Origin: Candidatus Heimdallarchaeota archaeon
Lineage (GTDB): Archaea; Asgardarchaeota; Heimdallarchaeia; Heimdallarchaeales; Heimdallarchaeaceae
Assembly: GCA_023135215.1 (NCBI GenBank)
Contig: JAGLTP010000556.1
Coordinates: forward strand, 1-13,304
Length of the DNA: 13,304 bases
Direction of reading: 5' to 3'
Under the pieces are notes generated by a model. That model was not told where the DNA came from. It was given only the letters and a program-made list of their open reading frames with translations, and did no database searches. Position numbers and translations under genes: made by a program. Below are positions 7,067 to 13,294 of this stretch, piece by piece; the stretch's first letter is position 1, and each line of letters starts with the position of its first letter.

Positions 7067-7681
7067 CTACACTTTTTTCTTAGCTATGTATTCAATCATT
7101 CCCATATTGTCTACCCATCCTTCGTTTTTTAGCAAAACCCATTTTCTTATGGAAATGAAATCGAAATTTTCAAAATACATATCTGCTTCCCTATCTTCAT
7201 AGTAGGAATGAAGTACTTCTTCTCCAAATTCCAATTGTAGGAACTCTCCCTTTTCTATTTCCTTTCCTTCTCCATATCCTACACATTCGTATGAAGGAAA
7301 ATTAATGAAGACTAGACCATTAGGTACTAATACTCTTTGCATTTCTTCGATAGCTTTTCCTACCTCTTTCTTACTCATGTGAAAAATCGTATGATGACTG
7401 AAAACAAAACTAAAGGATTCATCTTCATAAGGAAGTTCTCGCATATCTCCTTTAATAATATTGAATTCCATATTATGCTTTTCAGCAAAACTCTCTGCTC
7501 TTTCAACCTGACTTTCCAAAATCTCTATTCCATGAGTTTCATATCCTTCATTATGGAAAATAGCAAGGGGAGGTGAACCACCACCAGCACCACAATCAAG
7601 AATTTTCTTAGGAAGGGTACTCTTATTGCACTCATTGAGAAAATCTAATACTGGTGTATCTCTTCTGTGTAAATTTAACAT
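7067..7681 (-). CDS. Class I SAM-dependent methyltransferase
   Basis: A 204-residue small-molecule-type methyltransferase with the Rossmann-like class I fold. Seen: motif I ILDCGAGGG (27-35) for S-adenosylmethionine binding, the acidic end of strand 2 GIE (51-53) expected to bind the ribose, KGDM (77-80) for adenine contact, the LPYEDESFSFVFS block (83-95), and the helix EEMQRVLVPNGLVFINF (112-128) typical of the Methyltransf_11 group. It lacks any substrate-specific domain, so the acceptor is unknown. The ATG at 7679-7681 follows an AGG (Shine-Dalgarno-like) on the minus strand about 7 bases earlier. It lies 60 bases downstream of the SDR gene in the same direction, so shared transcription is possible but not required. 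Confidence 0.9.
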   Translation of the reverse strand: MLNLHRRDTPVLDFLNECNKSTLPKKILDCGAGGGSPPLAIFHNEGYETHGIEILESQVERAESFAEKHNMEFNIIKGDMRELPYEDESFSFVFSHHTIFHMSKKEVGKAIEEMQRVLVPNGLVFINFPSYECVGYGEGKEIEKGEFLQLEFGEEVLHSYYEDREADMYFENFDFISIRKWVLLKNEGWVDNMGMIEYIAKKKV

Positions 7682-7741
7682 AATAAACCTAAGAACTCAA
7701 AAGGCACTTAAGATTTTTTCCGTGTAAATGAATAGTCTAAA

Positions 7742-8731
7742 CTAGATTTTATCCTTATACCATTGATATGTTTCCCTTAAAGCTTCCTCAAAAGATTTCT
7801 GAGTTGAGACTCCGAGCTTCTTTTCAATTTTCTCTGTATTCACTAGTCTTGATTTTCCCATTTGTTTAACTCTATATCCATTAAGTAATGGTCTTTTCTT
7901 GAATAGTTTCCATTGCAACTCTCCAAACAATCCCACCATCATAGCTATTTTATAATTAAGATTGAAAGATTGAAACTCTACGTTACTTATTTTAGCTGCA
8001 GTTTCGAACAATTCTTTATTTGTTACTTGAAAACTGGTATGATTAAATACCTCCCCTTTTGATTCATCTAATTCTTCCATTTTCATTAAAGATTCAACTA
8101 TATCACAAACATAACTATAAGCATAAACAACATTGTCTCCATTTATCAGTGGTATTTTTCTACCACTCTCAACTAAATTGAATATATTAGGTGTCCAATG
8201 ATAATCTCCGGGACCAAAAATAATTGGTGGTCTTAAAGCTGAAGCTTTGAATCCAAACTCTTCAGCATACTTGAAAACCTCTTTTTCACCTAGATATTTG
8301 CTTTCTCTGTATCCTGGAATTAAATCAACTTCATATTCCTCATCTATAGGATAATCAAGTAAATTAAAGCCATAAACACCTAATGAGCTCATATAAATGA
8401 AAGTGTTTGAATCTGCCTTAACAAATTCTTCTAGTAGATTTTTTGTTCCTAAATGGTTTATTTTGTAAAAACTTGACATTGGTGCGAGATCATCGACAAT
8501 TGCAGCAAGATGGAACACAGATTCAATTCCATCTAAACATCCTTTCAGACTATCCCTTGAACTTATATCTCCAAAAGAGAAACTTATTTCATATTTTTGA
8601 TATTTCTCACACATTTCTCTTTCATGTGGAAGGACTAGTGCGGTTATCTCTCTAGTTGGATATTTACATCTTAACTCTTTTATTAAATGAGAACCGAGAA
8701 AGCCTGTTAAACCTGTAATAAGGATAGTCAT
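7742..8731 (-). CDS. NAD(P)-dependent epimerase/dehydratase, extended SDR family
   Basis: A 329-residue extended short-chain dehydrogenase/reductase. Seen: the glycine-rich nucleotide motif TGLTGFLG (6-13) directly at the N-terminus, FGDISSRDSL (53-62), VFHLAAIVD (72-80), the catalytic serine region FIYMSSLGVYG (111-121), the catalytic pair Tyr141-x3-Lys145 in GYRESKYLGE (140-149), and the substrate-side block LRPPIIFGPGD (166-176). The C-terminal part carries the family ending LGVSTQKSFEEALRETYQWY. The overall pattern is closest to sterol/3-beta-hydroxysteroid-dehydrogenase-like and dihydroflavonol-reductase-like SDRs rather than GalE, but the substrate is not readable. With the adjacent methyltransferase it could modify a lipid or sugar; that is inference. 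A TATA-like box about 24 bases before the start and no Shine-Dalgarno suggest a leaderless mRNA. Confidence 0.92.
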   Translation of the reverse strand: MTILITGLTGFLGSHLIKELRCKYPTREITALVLPHEREMCEKYQKYEISFSFGDISSRDSLKGCLDGIESVFHLAAIVDDLAPMSSFYKINHLGTKNLLEEFVKADSNTFIYMSSLGVYGFNLLDYPIDEEYEVDLIPGYRESKYLGEKEVFKYAEEFGFKASALRPPIIFGPGDYHWTPNIFNLVESGRKIPLINGDNVVYAYSYVCDIVESLMKMEELDESKGEVFNHTSFQVTNKELFETAAKISNVEFQSFNLNYKIAMMVGLFGELQWKLFKKRPLLNGYRVKQMGKSRLVNTEKIEKKLGVSTQKSFEEALRETYQWYKDKI

Positions 8732-8749
8732 AACAAATATCAGTGAAAT

Positions 8750-8766
8750 CTTTTAAAAATAAAAAT
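8750..8766 (-). promoter_or_regulatory. TATA-like box of the SDR gene
   Basis: On the minus strand the stretch reads ATTTTTATTTTTAAAAG, with the TTTTAAAA core at 8751-8758, about 24 bases before the ATG at 8729-8731. That is the expected archaeal TATA-to-start distance for transcription beginning at the initiation codon. No Shine-Dalgarno lies between them. Confidence 0.45.
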
Positions 8767-8816
8767 CTTTTGCAAATTTGTTCATAGAATAATAATAGTA
8801 AAAAAATAAAATTAGT

Positions 8817-8865
8817 AGGGTTTAATTTAACCCTATTATATCTCCCTCTTATGTGTAATCCATTC
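8817..8865 (-). terminator. Orphan copy of a hairpin/T-run element (copy 1)
   Basis: A near-palindrome (TAGGGTTTAATTTAACCCTA, 8816-8835) is followed on the minus strand by a T-rich run (plus-strand A-run at 8801-8811), the shape of an intrinsic terminator for minus-strand transcripts. Bases 8817-8865 align with 12453-12500 in the same orientation: 39 of 49 columns identical, nine substitutions, one gap. No minus-strand gene precedes it here, since the regulator beyond it runs the other way, so it is either a relic of a lost gene end or a block to antisense transcription. Read on the minus strand, both copies keep a similar peptide ending in IIGLN-stop. Confidence 0.5.
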
Positions 8866-8878
8866 TATTCGCAGTCGG

Positions 8879-8923
8879 TACTGGAGGGAGACCAAGTATT
8901 GCTAATATTCTATTAAATTGATA
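8879..8923 (+). pseudogene. Relic resembling an internal part of the Lrp-TRASH regulator gene
   Basis: Bases 8879-8897 match 9151-9169 of the regulator gene at 17 of 19 positions, including a perfect 12-base block (8886-8897). The similarity continues to about 8920 if two gaps of exactly three bases are allowed. Translated, the piece reads TGGRPSIANILLN then stop, against TEGRPSLIALKILSKN in the intact gene. Three-base gaps and a shared reading frame suggest a decayed paralogue rather than a recent copy. Only some 45 bases are recognisable, so chance or a different origin is not excluded. Confidence 0.4.
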
Positions 8924-8933
8924 ATTCAACACA

Positions 8934-8947
8934 TTTTAATAAATATA
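8934..8947 (+). promoter_or_regulatory. Candidate TATA box of the copper regulator gene
   Basis: TTTTAATAAATATA lies about 20-30 bases before the TTG start at 8966, the expected distance for a leaderless archaeal transcript. A further AT stretch, ACTATAAAAG, at 8947-8956 is too close to the start for that role. No strong Shine-Dalgarno is seen. Confidence 0.35.
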
Positions 8948-8965
8948 CTATAAAAGAAAGATGAA

Positions 8966-9568
8966 TTGAAACCTCTAGATAAAAAAGATTTGATAATTCT
9001 AAGTGAACTATTAGTTGATGGACGAAAATCTTATTCTGAATTAGCAGATCTAGTTAAATTGTCAATTCCTGCAACAAAAAGTCGTGTAGAGAAATTAATT
9101 GAAAAGGGAATTATTGATTCTTTTAGCGTTAATATTGATTTTTCACTTCTTACAGAAGGGAGACCAAGTTTGATTGCGCTTAAAATTCTATCAAAAAACA
9201 TACAAACAATAGCTAACAAAATGCACAAAGATAAACTAATTCGCAAGGTGTTCTTTGCTGGTGGAAGATACAACCTTCTTTTAATGACACATTTTATTAC
9301 GGAAGCACAAAAAAATAAGTTAATCAATGAACTGCAAAATTTAGAAGAAGTAGAAGATATGGAAGTTACAGTCATTTTTGAGGAAATGACAGAGAAAAAG
9401 GAACTATTAATTCTAGAACCTAAAAGCATTAAAATAATATGTGCTTATTGTAAAAGAGAATTTTCCGATGCGATTTTTAGTAAAGTGATAGGAAATAAAA
9501 AAAGATACTTCTGTTGCAATACATGTTTAAGTACATTTGAAAAAAGATTTGAAACAACGGATAAATAG
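8966..9568 (+). CDS. Lrp/AsnC-like HTH regulator with C-terminal TRASH domain (CopR/CopT-like)
   Basis: A 200-residue transcription factor: an Lrp-type winged HTH at the N-terminus (LDKKDLIILSELLVDGRKSY, then SELADLVKLSIPATKSRVEKLIEKGII, about 4-50), an Lrp ligand-domain-like middle (about 65-140), and a TRASH metal-binding zinc-knuckle at the end. The TRASH cysteines are C159-x2-C162-x20-C183-x3-C187, with an extra C184. Archaeal proteins of this architecture sense copper and control copper exporters, and the adjacent gene here is a copper ATPase, which supports the same role. The start is TTG: a stop codon lies in frame at 8951-8953, and the HTH begins at residue 4, so no other start keeps the domain. 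It converges on the ATPase gene with 16 bases between, so any control of copB must act at its distant promoter. Confidence 0.93.
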   Translation: MKPLDKKDLIILSELLVDGRKSYSELADLVKLSIPATKSRVEKLIEKGIIDSFSVNIDFSLLTEGRPSLIALKILSKNIQTIANKMHKDKLIRKVFFAGGRYNLLLMTHFITEAQKNKLINELQNLEEVEDMEVTVIFEEMTEKKELLILEPKSIKIICAYCKREFSDAIFSKVIGNKKRYFCCNTCLSTFEKRFETTDK

Positions 9569-9584
9569 TATCAACATTCTTAGA

Positions 9585-11705
9585 TTAAGTTATCGCTTTT
9601 ACTGTCTCAGATGATGGAAGTTCTTTATGTGTTACAACTTTAACTTTTTTATCATGCTTTCGAAGAGTTTGAGAATTTAATGCTACAATCACTGTGCTCA
9701 ATGACATCAGAATAGCACCAATTGCTGGATTAATTACAAATCCTAAACTTGCCAATATTCCTGCAGCAAGAGGGATAGCTACTATATTATAGCCAGCTGC
9801 CCACCATAGGTTCTGGACCATTTTTGAGTAGGTTTTTTGTGATAAATCAAGTAGTCTAAGTACATCATCAGGATTGTTTTTTACAAGAATTACATCAGCG
9901 CTTTCAATGGCAACATCTGTTCCTGCACCAATGGCAATTCCAACATCCGCAGTTACTAGAGCAGGAGCATCATTTATCCCATCTCCTACCATTGCAACCT
10001 TATATCCCTGTTCCTTCAAACTTAAGATTTTATCTGCTTTTTCATGTGGTAAAACCTCAGCGAAATAATCATCTATCTCAAGTTCCTTCGCCACCCATTC
10101 TGCAACCTCCTTTGCATCACCAGTTAGCATATAAGTTCTGATACCCTTTTCCTTAAGCTTCTTTATTGCAGATTTGGAATCTTCTCTAATCTGATCTGAG
10201 AGAGCAATAGCTCCTGCTAATTGATTATCAACTACGATGAATACTACTGTTTTTCCTTGTTCCTGAAGTTGTATTATTTTTTTGTCATTATTTTTAATTT
10301 TTAGCTCTTCTAAAAGATTGGGACTACCAACATATACATTCTTACCATTGACATTCCCATGAACACCTTTACCAGGTAAAACTGTAAAATCAGATGTAGG
10401 TTCGATTTTAACTCCTTCTGTCTCAGAATATTCAACAATCGATTTAGCTATTATGTGTTCAGAGTTGATTTCAAGAGCAGCAGATAATTTCAGTAGTTCT
10501 TCTTTAGATATCAACGATATAACATCTGTTACTCCGAAATTTCCTTCTGTTAGTGTTCCAGTCTTATCAAATACTATCGCATCAATTTTTCTTGCGTTCT
10601 CGAAACCTGTTCTATCTCTAATTAGTACTCCGCTCTTCGCTGTAATTGAGGTTGAAAGTGCAACTACAAGAGGAATGGCTAATCCTAGAGCATGAGGACA
10701 TGCAATTACCAACACTGTTACTGTTCTTTCAAGTGCAAAATCAGGAAAACCAATAGCAAACCACACACTGTAAGTAATTACTCCAGCTATAATGGCAATA
10801 TAAAACAAAAGTGCAGCAGCTCTGTTCGCTAAATCTTGAGTTCTTGATTTACTCATTTGAGCTTCTCTAACTAATTTTATTACTTGAGATAAATATGTCT
10901 CTTCTCCAGTTTTCTCAATTTGTACATGTAAAATTCCCTCAGCATTAATGGAACCACCAATAACATCATCTCCTGTAGATTTTGAAACAGGTTTAGATTC
11001 TCCGGTTAAGAAAGCTTCATTTACATATGAATCTCCTTCAACCACTTCACCGTCTGAGGGTATTTTTTCACCGGGACGGATAAGAACTACATCTCCAATT
11101 TCAAGTTCAGAGACAGGAATATCAATAACTCCCCCATTCTCAATCAGATGAGCAGTTGTAGGCATGATTTTCACTAATTCTTCCAGTGCTCTTGAAGCAC
11201 CCATAATGCTCTTAGCTTCAACCCAATGTCCTAGTAGCATTACATCTATTAATGTACCAAGCTCCCAGAAGAAATCAGAACCAGAAATAAAGAAAACTGT
11301 AGCAGCTGAATAAAAAAATGCAACAGAAATAGCCATTGCAATAAGTGTCATCATCCCTGGTTGTTTCTTTTTGATCTCACTTACCATGCCTTTAAGAAAA
11401 GGCCAACCACCATAGAAATAGACTAGAGTCGCGATGATAAATACTGTTTCTTTTTGAAATGGAAAGGTGAGTTCAAAGCCTAACCATATTTGGATTGTTT
11501 CTGACAGAATTAAAATAGGGATTGTTAAAATTGTAGAAATAATAAACCGTATCTTAAAATCAGAAATATGAGCTGAATGATCATGCCCTTGATGATCTTG
11601 ATGTTTCATATTTGTACCATCGTCCATCTTACTATGATCCATTTTACCATGGTCCATCTTACTATAATCCATATTACTATGATTTGTTATTTCTTTTTTA
11701 TTCAA
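9585..11705 (-). CDS. copB: CopB-type copper-exporting P1B-3 ATPase
   Basis: A 706-residue membrane ATPase that pumps copper out of the cell. Seen: a His/Met-rich N-terminus (9-46) with repeats such as KMDHGKMDHSKMDDG; eight predicted helices (about 52-71, 86-104, 118-139, 144-163, 296-320, 326-350, 630-653, 658-679); actuator TGES (234-237); the helix-6 metal motif CPH (336-338), which defines subgroup P1B-3; DKTGTLT (380-386, phosphorylated D380); TGD (528-530); GDGINDAP (574-581); GYN (638-640) in helix 7; and MSLSTVIVALNSQ (667-679) in helix 8. The nucleotide-domain motif, SEHP in nearly all relatives, reads SEHI (415-418). The TTG start at 11703-11705 has AGGTG seven bases upstream. No N-terminal CxxC metal domain is present, as expected for CopB. 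Regulation is probably by the adjacent TRASH protein. Confidence 0.95.
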   Translation of the reverse strand: MNKKEITNHSNMDYSKMDHGKMDHSKMDDGTNMKHQDHQGHDHSAHISDFKIRFIISTILTIPILILSETIQIWLGFELTFPFQKETVFIIATLVYFYGGWPFLKGMVSEIKKKQPGMMTLIAMAISVAFFYSAATVFFISGSDFFWELGTLIDVMLLGHWVEAKSIMGASRALEELVKIMPTTAHLIENGGVIDIPVSELEIGDVVLIRPGEKIPSDGEVVEGDSYVNEAFLTGESKPVSKSTGDDVIGGSINAEGILHVQIEKTGEETYLSQVIKLVREAQMSKSRTQDLANRAAALLFYIAIIAGVITYSVWFAIGFPDFALERTVTVLVIACPHALGLAIPLVVALSTSITAKSGVLIRDRTGFENARKIDAIVFDKTGTLTEGNFGVTDVISLISKEELLKLSAALEINSEHIIAKSIVEYSETEGVKIEPTSDFTVLPGKGVHGNVNGKNVYVGSPNLLEELKIKNNDKKIIQLQEQGKTVVFIVVDNQLAGAIALSDQIREDSKSAIKKLKEKGIRTYMLTGDAKEVAEWVAKELEIDDYFAEVLPHEKADKILSLKEQGYKVAMVGDGINDAPALVTADVGIAIGAGTDVAIESADVILVKNNPDDVLRLLDLSQKTYSKMVQNLWWAAGYNIVAIPLAAGILASLGFVINPAIGAILMSLSTVIVALNSQTLRKHDKKVKVVTHKELPSSETVKAIT

Positions 11706-11712
11706 TTTTGTA

Positions 11713-11717
11713 CACCT
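11713..11717 (-). promoter_or_regulatory. Shine-Dalgarno that fixes the TTG start of copB
   Basis: The minus strand carries AGGTG seven bases before the TTG at 11703-11705. The same AGGTG with similar spacing precedes the membrane-protein gene at 2442, showing that this organism uses it. It supports TTG as the true start instead of an internal ATG (Met12). Confidence 0.7.
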
Positions 11718-11721
11718 AATC

Positions 11722-11734
11722 TGTTATAGTAACA
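11722..11734. promoter_or_regulatory. Short palindrome before copB, possible operator
   Basis: TGTTATAGTAACA is a perfect inverted repeat with five-base arms around a three-base centre, 17 bases upstream of the copB start and just above its Shine-Dalgarno. A dimeric HTH protein such as the adjacent TRASH regulator could bind it. No second copy is visible at the promoters of the regulator or the SHOCT gene, which weakens the case. Confidence 0.3.
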
Positions 11735-11736
11735 AA

Positions 11737-11797
11737 GAATATGGGAGGAAGAAGTGTATAGCTTACATCCACAAAGGTGATCTTATTTCCCATATTC
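11737..11797 (-). repeat. 10-base perfect inverted repeat at the SHOCT-copB junction
   Basis: GAATATGGGA (11737-11746) and TCCCATATTC (11788-11797) are exact reverse complements, 41 bases apart. In the minus-strand transcript the first arm covers the last codons of the SHOCT gene, and the second lies between its stop codon and the copB Shine-Dalgarno. The mRNA could therefore form a 10-pair stem with a large loop. Possible roles are partial termination, an RNase processing site, or protection of an upstream mRNA segment. Confidence 0.5.
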
Positions 11798-12163
11798 AAT
11801 GTCTTTTTTCATTAGATAATATTCTTCGCGAGTGATTTCTCCTTGAGCATATCTATCATCCAGCATTTCTAGAGCTTTTTGTTGTTTTGGAGGAGGACGA
11901 TATGGTTCAGGTGTCTGATGTTGAACATTGGTATGTTGTATTGGATAATTCGCTCTGACAAATAAATAAACAACAGCAGATATTATTCCAACCCAAGGTA
12001 GAAATATCAGAATAAGCCATAATGCTCCATTCATTTTTCTGTGTTCAGCATCTTTGTAAACCAGTACACCAATAATAACAAATATAGCCCATACAGCTAT
12101 CATCATGTATCCCATGTAGGGTATTCCCCACCAGTCCATAATCATATGTTCATCACCATCCAT
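11783..12163 (-). CDS. Small membrane protein with C-terminal SHOCT domain
   Basis: A 126-residue protein with a Met/Trp-rich N-terminus (MDGDEHMIMDWWGIPYMGYMM), two hydrophobic helices (about 16-36 and 45-69), a Pro/Gln/His-rich linker (72-95) and a C-terminal SHOCT segment ALEMLDDRYAQGEITREEYY (97-116, continuing to about 124). SHOCT is a short oligomerisation or binding helix pair seen at the ends of many membrane proteins, often beside metal and stress genes. It sits immediately upstream of copB on the same strand, 77 bases away, so a role in copper handling at the membrane is likely by context; the Met-rich start could bind Cu(I), which is inference. The ATG at 12161-12163 has AGAGG nine bases before it. 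It is probably the first gene of the copB transcript. Confidence 0.85.
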   Translation of the reverse strand: MDGDEHMIMDWWGIPYMGYMMIAVWAIFVIIGVLVYKDAEHRKMNGALWLILIFLPWVGIISAVVYLFVRANYPIQHTNVQHQTPEPYRPPPKQQKALEMLDDRYAQGEITREEYYLMKKDIEYGK

Positions 12164-12219
12164 TTTGGAATTCCTCTGATTTGTTATTTGTTGATAGTTT
12201 TTTCTGTATCATTTTTACT

Positions 12220-12231
12220 CAATATACAAAA
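12220..12231 (-). promoter_or_regulatory. Candidate TATA box of the SHOCT-copB transcript
   Basis: On the minus strand this reads CTTTTGTATATT, a TATA-like box about 60 bases before the SHOCT start. Transcription beginning some 25 bases downstream would leave a leader of about 30-35 bases, consistent with the use of a Shine-Dalgarno (AGAGG) by this gene. Confidence 0.35.
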
Positions 12232-12452
12232 GAAATAAGTAAAGATAAAGAGCATTATTTAAAAAATAAAGACGATAATTCAAGGCATCAATATTAAAGT
12301 AAACATCGCAAAATATTAATTACAGACCGTATAGCTTTCTTTTTGACTAACGTATAAGCTTATTCAAACAACTATTGATATTTTTTCTAATAGATTCACT
12401 TAAAAAAGTAAACCGTGTAAAATCGAAATTATGAAAAAATAAAAGAGAAAAA

Positions 12453-12500
12453 AGGATTAATTTAATCCTATTATTTTTCCATCTTCTGTATAATCTATTT
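12453..12500 (-). terminator. Hairpin/T-run terminator of the surface-protein gene (copy 2)
   Basis: AGGATTAATTTAATCCT (12453-12469) is a perfect palindrome around one base. On the minus strand it is followed at once by a run of six T and, after CTC, by TTTTATTTTTT (plus-strand A-runs 12434-12452). It lies about 60-75 bases past the stop codon of the minus-strand surface-protein gene, the right place for a transcription end. The 48 bases match 8817-8865 at 39 of 49 aligned columns in the same orientation. Confidence 0.6.
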
Positions 12501-12529
12501 AAAGAGGAGAATTTATTGTATAAGCTTCC

Positions 12530-13294
12530 TTATTTTTTCCATTTTTTGATATTACCGATACTTGAACCTATTATACCTAAAAGGACAAAACCTAATAAAA
12601 ATCCAAGACTTGAGAAGGGAGTAGTTTCTGTCTCCTCCTCCTCCTCCTCCTCTGGAGCTTCACACATATTATCAAATTCATCAACCCAACCATGATTAGG
12701 AGCAATGTCAACTGTAGTGCCGTTTGAGGTATTAGCAACACCTTGGATAACAAAACCTGTACCTAAAGGTTGTTCTCTGTGAATAGCACCATCAATTTCA
12801 AAGGCAATATTATTTCCTGAGATAACTGCAATATCTATGTTTGGATCAGACCCAACCCAATTGTTACCATCCCACCAGAAACTTCCTAGAACCTTTTCAC
12901 TTCCATCAGAAGTTAAATAATAACGAAAAGCATTGATATATGAATTATTAAGCCAGTGACTACCATTCCAACGACAATCAAAATGAGCCACATATTCATA
13001 CATGTCGGTACTCCAGATTGTAGTATTTGGGTTATCATCACCCATACTAGTATCTATCCAGATATTATAGAAGCGCCAATTAATTTCTCCACTGTCATTG
13101 TAATAGGGATTTTCATTTAGTTCAATTTGTAGGTTTGTTTTTGAAATGGTCATGTTTGTGATATCTAAATAAGTTTTAGAAGCATCACCAACAGTATCAG
13201 TTTCCCAACCTGCAGATGTGAAATTAGGATTAAGAAAAGACATAGTAAATATTATTGCAGTAAATAAAAGGAAGAAAATTCTTTGTTGTCTCAT
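12530..13294 (-). CDS. Secreted membrane-anchored surface protein, function unknown
   Basis: A 254-residue exported protein. Seen: an N-terminal signal peptide (RQQR, then hydrophobic 6-20, probable cleavage near 27-28 after FTSA), a beta-rich Trp/Tyr/Asn-rich ectodomain (about 29-210) with repeated WDGNNW/WNGSHW-like turns, seven N-glycosylation sequons (N47, N66, N90, N110, N116, N188, N191), two cysteines (C107, C211) that could form a disulfide, an acidic linker of seven Glu (215-221), a hydrophobic helix (about 228-246) and a basic stop KKWKK. The order acidic/Thr linker, PF, helix, basic tail resembles archaeal C-terminal sorting or anchor signals. No enzymatic motif is seen. The ectodomain is not assigned to a family. 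The ATG at 13292-13294 is the first codon of the signal peptide; only 10 bases of upstream sequence are in the window. Confidence 0.82.
   Translation of the reverse strand: MRQQRIFFLLFTAIIFTMSFLNPNFTSAGWETDTVGDASKTYLDITNMTISKTNLQIELNENPYYNDSGEINWRFYNIWIDTSMGDDNPNTTIWSTDMYEYVAHFDCRWNGSHWLNNSYINAFRYYLTSDGSEKVLGSFWWDGNNWVGSDPNIDIAVISGNNIAFEIDGAIHREQPLGTGFVIQGVANTSNGTTVDIAPNHGWVDEFDNMCEAPEEEEEEETETTPFSSLGFLLGFVLLGIIGSSIGNIKKWKK
12633..12652. repeat. TCC trinucleotide tract in the surface-protein gene
   Basis: Nearly seven tandem TCC units (GGA/GAG on the coding strand) encode most of the poly-Glu linker. Changes in unit number would lengthen or shorten the linker without a frameshift. Confidence 0.8.

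Larger units (their letters stand above)
12164..12529. other. 366-base AT-rich intergenic region
   Basis: No gene, tRNA or other RNA fold is recognised. The right end holds the hairpin/T-run element (copy 2) that should end the surface-protein transcript. The left end holds the promoter and Shine-Dalgarno of the SHOCT gene. Between them (about 12244-12430) there is a weak pair of similar stretches, CCGTATAGCTT at 12328-12338 and ACGTATAAGCTT at 12350-12361, plus a 10-base palindrome ATAAGCTTAT at 12354-12363; none has a clear role. Confidence 0.6.

Noticed and set aside
8866..8937. Short minus-strand frame reading through the relic into RMDYT-stop as a possible small gene
   Set aside because: It has an internal stop before the IIGLN ending, and its central part is better explained by similarity to the regulator gene on the plus strand.
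9031..9429. 132-residue minus-strand open frame opposite the TRASH regulator
   Set aside because: Its Ser/Ile/Leu-rich product mirrors the regulator's Lys/Glu/Asn codons, a typical shadow.
12327..12363. Possible attachment site or mobile-element end from the GTATA-GCTT pair and ATAAGCTTAT palindrome
   Set aside because: The copies are short and imperfect in very AT-rich sequence, and there is no integrase or transposase nearby.
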